A DNA stretch of 64,000 nucleotides from Nocardia sp. NBC_00403 (GTDB lineage: Bacteria; Actinomycetota; Actinomycetes; Mycobacteriales; Mycobacteriaceae), in NCBI RefSeq assembly GCF_036046055.1, contig NZ_CP107939.1, positions 7,626,001 to 7,690,000 on the forward strand, given 5' to 3'. A program made the translations under genes and the position numbers. Shown piece after piece: positions 43,732 to 52,403 of the stretch (its first letter is position 1; the number at the start of each line of letters is the position of its first letter). The notes beneath the pieces are model-generated. The model saw nothing but the letters and a program-made list of their open reading frames with translations, was not told the DNA's origin and ran no database searches.

Positions 43732-43956
43732 GTGAGTGTGCGCCGGAGAGCGGATGACGGGACGTCTTCCGCACCGGGTCACGGGGCTGGTCCCAGCATT
43801 GGGTTACACCGCCATTGTGACGGGTACCCCACGATGCAGGTCAGGTTGTCGCGATCAGTATCTGCTCCGAGCTCGGCGGGCGCAGGCCATCGGCGCCTGA
43901 CAGCCGGGCGGCTGACTGTTCGGTTGGCCTGGAAGACCGGTATTCCGGGGAAGAAT

Positions 43957-44232
43957 CCAACTCCGCCCGACGGCTACGGCCGCTGGGAACAACACGGCCA
44001 CACGGTGCGGTTCTTCCTCGAATTCTACACTGGCACAGAATCTTTGACCAGCGTCGCCCGCAAACTCGACGGCTACCAGAGTTTCCCCTCCGACGCCTTC
44101 GGCATCCTGCTGTTCTCACTGCACTCGGCGCGCCGCGAGACCGGGCTGCGTGCCGCGCTGGGCCGCGCACTCGCTGGCAGCGATCCCGGTGTCGTGATCG
44201 CTACCACCGCCCGCCATCTCGCGCACCCCGGA
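43957..44232 (+). pseudogene. Fragment of a replication-relaxation family protein
   Basis: The frame reads PDGYGRWEQHGHTVRFFLEF then YTGTESLTSVARKLDGYQSF and GILLFSLHSARRETGLRAAL. This is the conserved core of the replication-relaxation (Replic_Relax) proteins carried by actinobacterial plasmids and integrative elements. The N-terminal winged helix is missing and the text beyond about 44232 loses resemblance. The conserved D of the DTGT motif is Tyr here. It is read as a remnant of a former mobile element. Confidence 0.65.
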
Positions 44233-44270
44233 CGGCCCCGCAGGCCCGGTATGAGGAGCTGCCTTCGAGG

Positions 44271-44614
44271 TCAACGACCCGGAAAGTCTGCAACACGGGC
44301 GATTTCACGAACACTCGCGCCACCCACGCGCAGGATCATGATCTCCTCGGGCTCTGCGAAATTCAAGAAACTACCCGACAACGGCGTCAGGCTGATCGAC
44401 GGCATTCCGCCACTATCGCGGAACCACCGCGAACCCAACCGCCGAGGACACACCGGCTCGAACTGCCGCGTCCTCGCTCGACCGCCCACGCGCGATGTTC
44501 ACCCAAAACTGTTGCTGTTGTCCACGTCTGGCAGCTTTCGGACGCCCAGGCGACCGCAGCTTCGGTCGTGTTTCGCCCGATCCGACTGCCGCCGCTTCGG
44601 CGTGCCCATCGCAA
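44271..44614 (-). mobile_element. IS30-family transposase fragment, frameshifted
   Basis: On the minus strand the N-terminal part of an actinobacterial IS30 transposase is visible in two frames: QQQQFWVNIARGRSSEDAAV then RAGVSSAVG in one, and LGSRWFRDSGGMPSISLTPL then SGSFLNFAEPEEIMILRVGG and ASVREIAR in another. The frame changes near 44440. The catalytic DDE domain is absent, so the copy is dead. It abuts the replication-relaxation remnant. Confidence 0.65.
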
Positions 44615-44938
44615 CTCCTCACCCTAGAGGTGTTGCAACAATCAGTTGAATCCACCCAATGACGGAAAGGCGAAATGATGATAACCAATTGCGCGTACCA
44701 GACAGCTTTACGCGCAGCGGACAACCCGCCCCAACGGTGGGCTCGACGACCAACAGATCGACCGAGCAATCCGATGGACCCGATGGACCGGAAATGACTC
44801 CGACCGAATAGGCACTGCCCCACCGAGCGCATGCACGACCAGGATCAACCGGCCCCGCGCGCCCGCCACCGAACTCGAGGAAACAACCGAACTGGGCACC
44901 GGCCGATTTGTGCACGGCTGCGGGAGGACCTGGGCCTG

Positions 44939-45107
44939 ATGCTGGTGGAGCCGAGTGTGGTCGAACAGAGATATCACGCCGTGATGGAAGTTCTAGCGGG
45001 GATCCAGGTTGTCGGGGTCGCGGCCCGTTACCGGGTCTCGCGCCAGTCGGTACACACCTGGGTCGAACGCTATCGCGAGGATGGGCTGGCGGGACTGGCC
45101 GATCGGC
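44939..45107 (+). mobile_element. IS481-family transposase N-terminal fragment
   Basis: ATG at 44939 opens MLVEPSVVEQRYHAVMEVLAG, then AARYRVSRQSVHTWVERYRE and DGLAGLADR, the HTH start of IS481-type transposases. The family resemblance stops abruptly near 45107, where the reverse strand becomes the 3' end of the membrane-protein gene. Only about 57 residues remain and the catalytic domain is missing. Confidence 0.7.
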
Positions 45108-46226
45108 TCATTCCACCGCTGCCTTGGCCTGCGGCCAGATGCGAGCCAGGTCGATCAGGTACGCGAGCTCGGCGTCGAAATCGTGTGCGACCACGGGCAA
45201 TGGCGGTGCGCCGGTGCCAGCGGGCGGTAGGCCCGCCTTTCTGGCCTGCGCCGCCCGGATCAGCCGATGGGCGTAATCGGTAATCCCCCGGTCCGATTCA
45301 GGCTCTCGCACGGTATTGCGTTGCGTTTCATCGGTTTCGGCCGGGAGATAGGCGCCCAGGTGGAGCATTGCGTCGCGGATCTCCACAGTCATCCGCAGTA
45401 GACGGGTGGCTGGACCTGAGCCGTGCCGCGCATCGACGGGCATCACGATCTCCGGGACCGCCGCGGTGAGATCACGCCACAGCGGCAATAGCCGACGGCA
45501 GGTCCTGGTGGCGCGATCCATACCCGCCCGCAGCACCAACTCCGCGACCAGCGGTATCGCGAGCAGTGTCGAATCGATCGCGACCCACAGGGTGAACGCA
45601 GCCTGGACCAGCGACAGTTGTGGTCCGTCGGGCCATCCGGTGGCCAGCTCGGACAGCGAGAGTGCCTGCACACCCCAGAGAACGGCATTGCTGCCGATCA
45701 GGCCGATACACACGATCCGCGCCGCGCGCGGGGTATCGACAGCGCGGAGTGCGCCGAGGCAGCTGCGAGTGAACACGAATGTGTTGTAGGTGAGTGGTAC
45801 GGCGAAGGCGCAACCGATGCCAAGTCCATCCCCCACGAGACGCAGGTCGACCGATCTTCCCGAGCATCTCGCCGATGCCGCGGCCAGGACTATCGAGGCC
45901 GTCGCGGCCGAGGCGAGGAGCGCGACGTTGCGCTGGTGCCGCCATACGGTATCCGGCTCGGAATCGCCGCCGGCAAGCCGACCGATGCTGTACAGGTATG
46001 TGGTGGTCATGAGAATACAGCCCAGGGCAAGCTGATTCGCCGGGTCATCGATGGTCGGCGTCGATGCACACCGGTATATCAGCAGGGTCGCGATACTCCA
46101 CAAACCCATATGGTTTACGAGCCGATCGACAACAGCGCCGCCGACGAGCCAGAACCGACCCGACAAGAGAACCGTGACGTAGCCGATCACCGCCCAGGCC
46201 ACGACTTCCGGTATCGGTGACGACAT
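45108..46226 (-). CDS. DUF6545/MAB_1171c-like membrane protein
   Basis: Integral membrane protein of 372 residues. Seven or so helices occupy the first 230 residues (PEVVAWAVIGYVTVLLSGRF; NHMGLWSIATLLIYR; ANQLALGCILMTTTYLYSIG; ALLASAATASIVLAAAS; and others). A cytoplasmic helical tail has RRLLPLWRDLTAAVPEIVMP, which matches the actinobacterial MAB_1171c/DUF6545 group, and DAMLHLGAYL. These proteins often accompany XRE regulators and ImmA-like peptidases; an XRE gene lies 1.2 kb upstream. The stop codon at 45108 falls at the junction with the IS481 fragment, so the original C-terminus may have been altered. Confidence 0.75.
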   Translation of the reverse strand: MSSPIPEVVAWAVIGYVTVLLSGRFWLVGGAVVDRLVNHMGLWSIATLLIYRCASTPTIDDPANQLALGCILMTTTYLYSIGRLAGGDSEPDTVWRHQRNVALLASAATASIVLAAASARCSGRSVDLRLVGDGLGIGCAFAVPLTYNTFVFTRSCLGALRAVDTPRAARIVCIGLIGSNAVLWGVQALSLSELATGWPDGPQLSLVQAAFTLWVAIDSTLLAIPLVAELVLRAGMDRATRTCRRLLPLWRDLTAAVPEIVMPVDARHGSGPATRLLRMTVEIRDAMLHLGAYLPAETDETQRNTVREPESDRGITDYAHRLIRAAQARKAGLPPAGTGAPPLPVVAHDFDAELAYLIDLARIWPQAKAAVE

Positions 46227-46307
46227 CGATGCATCCTCTTGGTCCGGCGGAACTCGTGCCCGTCGGAGGATACTGCCGCCTCGGCCGCACTACCGCGCGG
46301 CGCCGGA

Positions 46308-46377
46308 TCAAGGCCCGAGCCCGGTGCAATACCCGACCCAGGCCCTAACGCTTGAACTCCTACCCGGCCAGTCCCAC
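46308..46377. repeat. Duplicated hairpin element, copy 1
   Basis: About 70 bases that recur at 46912-46982 with few differences, including CTTGAACTCCTACCCGGCCA in both. In this copy the hairpin arms (TCAAGGCCC... GGCCCTAA) are imperfect. Confidence 0.7.
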
Positions 46378-46412
46378 TCGAGCGAATCAGTTCATCAACA
46401 CGGAAAGTTCGT

Positions 46413-46637
46413 CTATTCGATCAGGTAGGCCGTTGTCGGATGGGTGGCGCTCCCGAATTCCGGGCCCATGATCATTGGCCGCCCAGCAGTGCTGGTCTTC
46501 CGCGCGTCCTCGGCGAATTCCTGCCAGGTCGTCGGCACGTCGTCGTCGATGACGGGATCCTCCAGGCTGACGTCGTAGTCATCGTCGTACTCGTCATCGC
46601 CCAACTGCTCGTGCGGGGTTGATTGATCGTCTGTCAA
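46413..46637 (-). CDS. Small acidic protein of unknown function
   Basis: Protein of about 74 residues, strikingly acidic in its first half (DDEYDDDYDVSLEDPVIDDD) and ending EFGSATHPTTAYLIE. The preferred start is TTG at 46635-46637 because AAGGAG lies nine bases upstream; a longer ATG-initiated frame has no ribosome site. No family is recognised. It precedes the DUF6545-like gene on the same strand with the hairpin repeat between. Acidic peptides of this kind can be DNA mimics or partners of a regulator, but nothing here decides it. Confidence 0.5.
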   Translation of the reverse strand: MTDDQSTPHEQLGDDEYDDDYDVSLEDPVIDDDVPTTWQEFAEDARKTSTAGRPMIMGPEFGSATHPTTAYLIE

Positions 46638-47441
46638 CTGAGCCAGCTCCTTCTCGTTCCCAACATCACCCGATGAGGCAGACCCGACTGCGTGAACAGC
46701 ACATTTGTGGTGATGCCAAGGCAATCATCAGGACACCTTCGAACAGGCTTTTCATGCCGCCTCCCGCCTATAGACGCCTTCGAAATCCATTGTGGTTGCA
46801 GCTGATCCAATCCCTACTGCGAACATCGACCGAGCAGAATACGCCAGCCAGAACACGAGCATGTGGCAGCGGGTTTCCACCCCGCCCCTCGGCGTTGTCG
46901 TCACGTTCCGGTCAAGGGCCCGAGCCCGGCGCAATACCGGACCCAGGCCCTTGACACTTGAACTCCTACCCGGCCAGTCCAACTCCCAAAAACTACTGAG
47001 AAAAGTCTCGCTCGCGGGAACCGTGTCCGCTGTGGTCACGCCGCCAAACTATCCGACGTCGGTACCACAGCGCTCAGACGAAGCGCGCGTCGTTCGAGGG
47101 GCTGAAGGGACTGATCCACTGAGTGCTTCAGGCAGCTGAGGCGATCACTTCTCGGAGAAGATGGCGGCGAGACGCCAGACCCTCCCACGAATCGCTGCGG
47201 CAGCCGGAAACTACGTAGTTACTGCATGACTGATACTGGACCCTTACCGGGAGCGGATACCAGCACCCTCATGATCATCGTCGCTGCAAGCGCCGCTGCG
47301 AGCAGCAGCTTCCGATAGAAGGGGCCTACAGGCAGCGATTCAGCGGTAGAAATACGGTTGACAAGAGTGAAAAACATAGACGGTGACAGCACTGGATTCT
47401 CCCCCGAATACGCACCCGCACAATCATTTACAGCGCGGCGC
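46638..47441. other. 800-base region with no supported gene
   Basis: Apart from the second hairpin copy (46912-46982), no coding frame shows family resemblance. It probably holds the promoter of the small acidic gene and debris of former mobile DNA. Confidence 0.5.
46912..46982. repeat. Duplicated hairpin element, copy 2
   Basis: TCAAGGGCC (46912-46920) pairs perfectly with GGCCCTTGA (46946-46954), with an inner GCCCGG/CCGG stem, followed by the shared ACTTGAACTCCTACCCGGCC. It is the better-preserved copy of the element at 46308 and looks like a terminator with conserved flank. Confidence 0.7.
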
Positions 47442-48380
47442 TCACACCCAGCCGTCCGCGCTCATGTCCGGATCGACGCGGCGCAGCGCTGATGCCAGCC
47501 ATTCACTCCGGCGGTGCTCGACCGGCATCGCGGCCAGCCCGTGTGTCGCCTCCCCGACCGCTTCGGCAGTGTGCCCCAGCAGCGCCAAGACGCCACCGCG
47601 CTGCACAGCCCCGAATCCACTGCTCCACCAATACATCGACGCGGGAGGTTCGATGCCGTCCGCCGCTTCGGTAGCCGCGTCGGCCAGAGCCAGCGCGCGT
47701 TGCGCTTCGCCCGTCTCGCCATGCGCGGCCAACAGCTCAGCTCGCCGCATTCGCCCGTAGGCCGTGACGATGGGGTGCGCGTCCCGTACCGCCAGCGCGG
47801 CGTCAGACAGGGCGACCACCTCGCCGTAATTCCCCGCGCTCACAGTCACGTAGCCGAGAAAGCCCAGGCTGTGCGCAAGCCGGTCCGGGTCGCGGGACGC
47901 CTTCGCCAGGCTCACGGCCGTGCCGAGGCTACGCCGAGCGATAGTGTCAGCTCCGATCGCGTGCTCCAGCCATCCCCGATACTGCACGATCTCCGATGCG
48001 ATGCCCGCCGACGCTTCGGCGCGCGCTGAACGCGCCTGGTCCGCAAACGTCTCGGCCATCTCCGCCATACCTCGGACGGCGGGTAGAACCGTCAAAGCCC
48101 CAGCGGCGTCCTCGATTCGGCGTGTAGCCGCCAGCACCACCCCCACGTCGGACAGGGCGGCGGTGTCCACACCGGCTGGCATTCGCGCCACCGCCGTCAG
48201 CCGTCCCAGGTCCACGTCCAACACCCTGTTGTAAGCAGCGGCGACACCGGCGGGCACCGGGCGCTGGCCGGTCTCGATCAGCGACAGGTACGCCTTGCTG
48301 TAGTAGCTCCGCTCGGCCATCGCGCGCAGTGAGATACCCGCCGCCTCGCGAGCGGCACGCATCAGCGCACCGGGTTCCAT
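47442..48380 (-). CDS. XRE-type regulator with TPR-like domain
   Basis: Regulator of 312 residues. The N-terminal helix-turn-helix (residues 1-60: PGALMRAAREAAGISLRAMAERSYYSKAYLSLIETGQRPV) is followed by a helical repeat region with TPR character (SLGFLGYVTVSAGNYGEVVALSDAALAV; RMRRAELLAAHGETGEAQRALALADAA; GVLALLGHTAEAVGEATHGLAAMP). This architecture is common in actinobacteria for regulators of development and secondary metabolism and for ImmA- or DUF-linked switches. The start ATG directly precedes the HTH. It may control the acidic gene or the DUF6545-like gene, as both lie downstream on the same strand. Confidence 0.85.
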   Translation of the reverse strand: MEPGALMRAAREAAGISLRAMAERSYYSKAYLSLIETGQRPVPAGVAAAYNRVLDVDLGRLTAVARMPAGVDTAALSDVGVVLAATRRIEDAAGALTVLPAVRGMAEMAETFADQARSARAEASAGIASEIVQYRGWLEHAIGADTIARRSLGTAVSLAKASRDPDRLAHSLGFLGYVTVSAGNYGEVVALSDAALAVRDAHPIVTAYGRMRRAELLAAHGETGEAQRALALADAATEAADGIEPPASMYWWSSGFGAVQRGGVLALLGHTAEAVGEATHGLAAMPVEHRRSEWLASALRRVDPDMSADGWV

Positions 48381-48598
48381 AAGACCAGCCTAACGTGCAT
48401 TGTCCGGTTGTAGACGGCTGTGGACGCCGAACTGCCCGGTTCCCGAACTATGCACGCCTAGGGTGTTTTTCAGCCCCGCCGCCACGTCGATACCCCTCAT
48501 CGGTAGTCCCCGGCGGCGAGTGCCTACCAACCAGACGATAGATGCGCCCGAACGGTGAAGCGGGTCGGGGGTGTCGGGCTGGCAGCGGCTGACCTCGA

Positions 48599-49072
48599 TC
48601 ATTTCGTGGCGAGCGTGATCGCTCCGATTCCCGGTTCTGCGACCACGTCGTCGCCGGTCGTCAGTCGATGTCCATGGGCGCATTCCAGATGCAGCCGAAC
48701 TTCGGCGCCGCAGTCGCGGTGGCGGTAAACGGTGGCCGCGCCGCAGTCGTCGGCGCGGTAGGTGTCTCCCCATTCGTGCAGAGCGGCGAAGACTGGTAAC
48801 AGCGCTCGCCCTTGCTGCGTGAGGCGGTATTCGTATCGCTCGCGCTGTCCCGGCACCCGGTAGGCCGCGCGATCGATCAGGCCGTCGTGGACCAGGGAAT
48901 CGAGTCGGCGGGACAGGACGGGCGGGGAGACGGCCAGGTGCTGCTGAATGTCGTGAAACCGGTGCAGGCCACGGAAGATCTCACGCAGGATCAGCAGCAC
49001 CCACGGTTTCCCGACGACTTCGAGGGTGCGGCCGACGCTGCAGTTGACCGGGTCCTGCTCATGCCAGTGCAT
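48599..49072 (-). CDS. HxlR family winged-helix regulator
   Basis: Redox- or aldehyde-responsive type regulator of 157 residues. It contains the HxlR core: CSVGRTLEVVGKPWVLLILREIFRGLHRFHDIQQHLAVSPPVLSRRLDSLVHDGLIDRAAY, then the wing YEYRLTQQGRALLPVFAALHEWGD. Cys11 in VNCSVGRTLE is at the usual N-terminal position for thiol sensing. A C-terminal extension (115-157) with DCGAATVYRHRDCGAEVRLHLECAHGH has three further cysteines and His, perhaps a metal or redox site. Divergent from the tautomerase gene with a dyad between them, so it probably represses that gene. Confidence 0.9.
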   Translation of the reverse strand: MHWHEQDPVNCSVGRTLEVVGKPWVLLILREIFRGLHRFHDIQQHLAVSPPVLSRRLDSLVHDGLIDRAAYRVPGQRERYEYRLTQQGRALLPVFAALHEWGDTYRADDCGAATVYRHRDCGAEVRLHLECAHGHRLTTGDDVVAEPGIGAITLATK

Positions 49073-49086
49073 GCCACCATCCTATT

Positions 49087-49107
49087 TGACTTTCATTTGG
49101 AAAGTCA
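49087..49107. promoter_or_regulatory. Candidate HxlR operator
   Basis: TGACTTTC (49087-49094), five bases, GAAAGTCA (49100-49107): a perfect dyad in the 78-base space between the divergent HxlR and tautomerase genes, of the size used by HxlR/YodB-like proteins. Confidence 0.55.
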
Positions 49108-49150
49108 GCCATGATCATCTGACTACTGTTATGAAAGCCAGGAGGCTGTC

Positions 49151-49570
49151 ATGCCACTCGTTCGAATCTCGTTGCGCGACAACATCACTGCAGCGATGCA
49201 GCGGGCCATAGCCGACGGTGTGCATGAAGCGCTGGTGTCACAGATTGGCATCCCGCGAGATGACCGCTTCCAGATCATCGAGCCGCGTCCGGCCGATGCG
49301 TTCGTCTACGCCCCGCAGTATCTCGGGATCGAGCATCGTGACGTGGTTTTCGTGCAGATCGCGCTGGTGGGCGGTCGCTCGGCAGAGCTCAAGCAGGCGC
49401 TGTACCGGGCCATCGCCGACGAGCTGGCAGCGGTCGGGGTGCGTCGGGAGGATGTCGTGATCACCCTGGTGGAGAACAGCAAGGAGGACTGGTCGATCGG
49501 TAACGGTGAGGCGCAGTTGCTGGACGTCGAACTACTCGAGCGGCACGGGGCGCTACCCGCACCACACTGA
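49151..49570 (+). CDS. Tautomerase family protein
   Basis: Small enzyme of 139 residues of the 4-oxalocrotonate tautomerase/MIF superfamily, long form. It begins MPLVRISL, so Pro2 becomes the catalytic N-terminal proline after Met removal. Two beta-alpha-beta units follow (ITAAMQRAIADGVHEALVSQIGIPRDDRFQII and RSAELKQALYRAIADELAAVGVRREDVVITLVENSKEDWSIGNGEAQ, the last being diagnostic of this subgroup). Substrate unknown; such enzymes act on enol/keto acids or as decoys in aromatic metabolism. CAGGAGG lies seven bases before the ATG. It is probably induced through the divergent HxlR regulator. Confidence 0.92.
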   Translation: MPLVRISLRDNITAAMQRAIADGVHEALVSQIGIPRDDRFQIIEPRPADAFVYAPQYLGIEHRDVVFVQIALVGGRSAELKQALYRAIADELAAVGVRREDVVITLVENSKEDWSIGNGEAQLLDVELLERHGALPAPH

Positions 49571-49754
49571 TTCGGCGTCGATTGGCCGCACATCCGGAAA
49601 TGCCGCTGGGCGGGCGACTGGTGAACGAGACGCGCTGCGGCTCGAGACATCCCATAATGCCGCGTACCGCGCTGATCGAACCGGCCACGGGGCACGCCCG
49701 AAGATCAACGGGCTGAGACCATCTCGGCATCGGCAACACACTGAAAGCTGTCCG

Positions 49755-49940
49755 ATGCCAGATGATGTGACGCAGATCCAGCGCGGTGACCTGCAGTACG
49801 TCAGGTATGTGGCAGATCGTGATGGCTGGTTTTCTGTCAGATTGCCGACGCAAGTCACCGTCCAGGTTCACATGCGTTTCGAACGGCGCCGACCACCCAA
49901 AACGTGGCCGGGGGACGAGATCATCGCCAGGTACCGTTGA
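49755..49940 (+). CDS. Small hypothetical protein coupled to the HEAT-repeat gene
   Basis: ATG at 49755 opens a 61-codon frame with a strand-rich, charged product (RGDLQYVRYVADRDGWFSVR; VTVQVHMRFERRRPPKTWPG). It is not recognised. Its stop lies three bases before the GTG of the HEAT-repeat gene, which favours a real, translationally coupled gene. AAAG lies upstream as a weak ribosome site. Confidence 0.5.
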   Translation: MPDDVTQIQRGDLQYVRYVADRDGWFSVRLPTQVTVQVHMRFERRRPPKTWPGDEIIARYR

Positions 49941-49943
49941 GCG

Positions 49944-50747
49944 GTGAACCCAACCGATGCGCGACGCCTCAAAGACGGTGATCTCGAGACCCGCGAGGAA
50001 AATCTGCGGCACCTGCTCGCGCGGGCTGCTGACGGCGACACATCCGCCAAGGAAACACTGTGCGCGCTCGTCCGCGACTATCCCGACTACCACCGATCGC
50101 TCTACAGCCGGGCCTTGAACCAGGCGGCGGTCTTCGGCGACGACACTCTGAAGGCACCGCTGCTCGCATCACTCGCCGACACTCGGTACAACTGCCAGGC
50201 ATGGGCCGCGATGGGCTGCGCGACGCTCGGCTTCCGCGACGCGGTTCCCGGATTGGTCGCGATGCTCGACCACCCACAGCAGATGGCTCGAGAGCAAGCG
50301 GTGATCGCTCTGGGCACCCTCGGCGACGAATCGGTCGTCCCGGCGCTCACACCCCTGCTGCGGGACTCGATCGCAGGAATGCGCGAACGTGCCGCCGAGG
50401 CCCTCGGCATGATCGGCGGCGATGCAGCCCTGGCTGCCCTATGGGACGAACTCGAGAACCGCCGGTACTACCGCATCGGCTATATCGCCAGCGCGCTGGC
50501 CAAATTCGCCCCGGACGTCATCCCGAGGCTGTGCGAGGCGGCCGCCAGCGACGACCCGGACCAGCGATACTGGGCGGCTGTCGCGCTCGGTTCGACCGGC
50601 GACGATCGTGCCGTGCCGACACTGGAACGGCTGATGGCCCACGACCGGGGCTCAACAGTCTTCGACGGCATGGTGAGCGTCGCCGCGAAGAAAGGCCTGC
50701 GCACGCTACGACGAATCCAAGCCGCAATCGCCGCCCGCGAATCCTGA
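49944..50747 (+). CDS. HEAT-repeat protein
   Basis: Soluble protein of 267 residues made mostly of HEAT/PBS-lyase-like repeats of about 30 residues: APLLASLADTRYNCQAWAAMGCATLG, AVPGLVAMLDHPQQMAREQAVIALGTLG, VVPALTPLLRDSIAGMRERAAEALGMIG, ALAALWDELENRRYYRIGYIASALAKF, VIPRLCEAAASDDPDQRYWAAVALGSTG and AVPTLERLMAHDRGS. Such solenoids bind partner proteins. No catalytic residues or signal are present. The GTG at 49944 is the first possible start after the upstream small gene. Function unknown. Confidence 0.85.
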   Translation: MNPTDARRLKDGDLETREENLRHLLARAADGDTSAKETLCALVRDYPDYHRSLYSRALNQAAVFGDDTLKAPLLASLADTRYNCQAWAAMGCATLGFRDAVPGLVAMLDHPQQMAREQAVIALGTLGDESVVPALTPLLRDSIAGMRERAAEALGMIGGDAALAALWDELENRRYYRIGYIASALAKFAPDVIPRLCEAAASDDPDQRYWAAVALGSTGDDRAVPTLERLMAHDRGSTVFDGMVSVAAKKGLRTLRRIQAAIAARES

Positions 50748-51015
50748 AAGTACAGCAGCCGCGCTGATGAACTCGGCCCAGCAGCCCTCGTCAACCCCGC
50801 TCTCAGCGGCGACAAACACGACCCGCTACGACCAATCCAGGTGAACCCGCACCGAATACAGGGCGTTCGCAGGAGCGTGCACGCGATCTCGGCCCCACCG
50901 ATGAATTTCGCGCGGATCCGTCGTCAATGTCTCTGGATACCGAACGAGATGATCATGCGCCTTCCCTCAGGAGTGGCTGCCAGGTGATCTCGCCGACGTA
51001 GAGAGGAATTCAGGC

Positions 51016-51822
51016 ATGACGAGACCGTTTCGATTCGGGGTCGTTGCCCCGCTCAGAACTGACGTGCCGACGTGGCGAGATCGCGTGCGCCGCATCGCCG
51101 ACAGCGGCTACTCGACGCTGCTTGTGCCCGATTTCCCGCAGATGCAACCGGCGCCCGGTCCCATGCTGGCCACCGTCGCGGCCCTGACCGACCTCCGCGT
51201 GGGCACGTGGGTGTACGCCTCTCCGCTACGCCCGGCCTGGCTGACGGCGTGGGAAGCGCACTCGCTGTCGCTGCTGACCGAGGGTCGCTTCGAGATGGGC
51301 ATCGGCACCGGCAGACCGGGAATCGAGGACGAGCTGCGCGACAAGGGAATGCCCGTCGTACCGCCGCCGTACGAGCGGCTGGCACAGGTACGTGAGACCG
51401 TCAGGACGTTGCGAGATCTCGACGGCCCTGACCTTCACACGCCCGTGGCGATGGCCGTACTCGGTCCGAAGGCCCGGGCGTTGGCGGCCGAGGTCGCGGA
51501 CACTGTCACCTTCGTGCTGGGGGATCAGCCTCGGGGCGAAGTCGCACGGCTGGCAAGCGATTTCCGCGCTGTCGCGGACGTCGAGCTCGCACTCGCCGTC
51601 CCGGTTATCGGTGACACTGTCGCACCGCACATGGCGCGCCCCGACACCGACACTGCTGCGCTTCGCGCGGCGGACGCACTGACCGTACTTCCGGATGACC
51701 CGGCGGCCGCCGCAGAGGAAATCCAGCGGCGACGGGAGGAGATCGGCTTCTCCTACTTCGTCTTCGGCGCCGACTTCGCCGAAAGGTTCGCTCCGATCGT
51801 AGCCGAGCTCGCCGGACGGTAG
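51016..51822 (+). CDS. LLM class F420-dependent oxidoreductase
   Basis: Luciferase-like TIM-barrel oxidoreductase of 268 residues. It opens FRFGVVAPLRTDVPTWRDRVRRIADSGYSTLLVPDFPQMQPAPGPMLATVAA, a clear match to the TIGR03621-type F420 group. It includes LRVGTWVYASPLRPAWLTAWEAHSLSLLTEGRFEMGIGTGRPG, which forms the cofactor pocket, and the end of the barrel ADALTVLPDDPAAAAEEIQRRREEIGFSYFVFGADFAERFAPIVAELAG. F420 is known in mycobacteria and Nocardia. The substrate is unknown. AGAGGA lies about nine bases before the ATG. Confidence 0.92.
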   Translation: MTRPFRFGVVAPLRTDVPTWRDRVRRIADSGYSTLLVPDFPQMQPAPGPMLATVAALTDLRVGTWVYASPLRPAWLTAWEAHSLSLLTEGRFEMGIGTGRPGIEDELRDKGMPVVPPPYERLAQVRETVRTLRDLDGPDLHTPVAMAVLGPKARALAAEVADTVTFVLGDQPRGEVARLASDFRAVADVELALAVPVIGDTVAPHMARPDTDTAALRAADALTVLPDDPAAAAEEIQRRREEIGFSYFVFGADFAERFAPIVAELAGR

Positions 51823-52252
51823 TCGGGCGTCGATCACGCGAGCCCGGCGGCGTGTCTCGAATACGCGCGCCCTGGCGACGCCGTCGCCTTTAGCACCCCA
51901 CGTCCGCTCGTGCCGCATATCGGGCGCACCGAAACTCGGCTATGCGCTTTTCGGATGCCCTGGATCACCACCCCCACCGGCCCATCCGAAGAACCCGATA
52001 CAAACCAGAATGCAAACCGTGGGGTTTCGGTGGGGTTGGGCCAAATGAGACAGGTCAGGCCCGGTCAAAAACCGAGCCTGACCTGGTGTTTCTGTGGACA
52101 ATATGCCACGGTATGCGAACCAGGACGTCCTCACCGGCAAGCTCAGTCCATCCGTTCACAGGCCTCTAACCAGCGCGAATACGCGGTGCCAGCCGAGCGG
52201 CCGAAGGCCAATGCTCTCCGCCGACCCTATGGAACCAACTTCTACTCAGGCG
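51823..52252. other. Gap without a gene; contains a repeated hairpin
   Basis: No supported coding frame. The notable element is the hairpin at 52051-52085 and its flank, which recur at 56311-56376. Confidence 0.5.
52051..52085. terminator. Terminator-like hairpin, copy A
   Basis: CAGGTCAGGCCCGGT (52051-52065), loop CAAAA, ACCGAGCCTGACCTG (52071-52085), one mismatch. The 20 bases before it and the TGTGGAC after it match the copy at 56332-56366. Confidence 0.65.
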
Positions 52253-52384
52253 TGGGCCTGGCCTCCAGCGGGTCGGTTTTACGGCGGTTGCCCCGCCGAA
52301 TACTCGCACCTGGGCGGAGAGTTCGGCGGGGACGTCGAGGACGGTTTCACCGTCGTGGACCAGACGGTGCGCCGCCACCACTGT
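52253..52384 (-). mobile_element. IS110-family transposase fragment
   Basis: The minus-strand frame reads AAHRLVHDGETVLDVPAELS then AQVRVFGGATAVKPTRW, which is the IS110 transposase region just before the GRKTDPVDAHAVA motif; that motif is broken here. Only about 40 residues remain. Confidence 0.6.
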
Positions 52385-52403
52385 TCGAGCGTCGGTTCCA
52401 GGC

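Noticed and set aside
46752..47039. 95-codon minus-strand frame
   Set aside because: It crosses the duplicated hairpin, has no ribosome site and no family resemblance.
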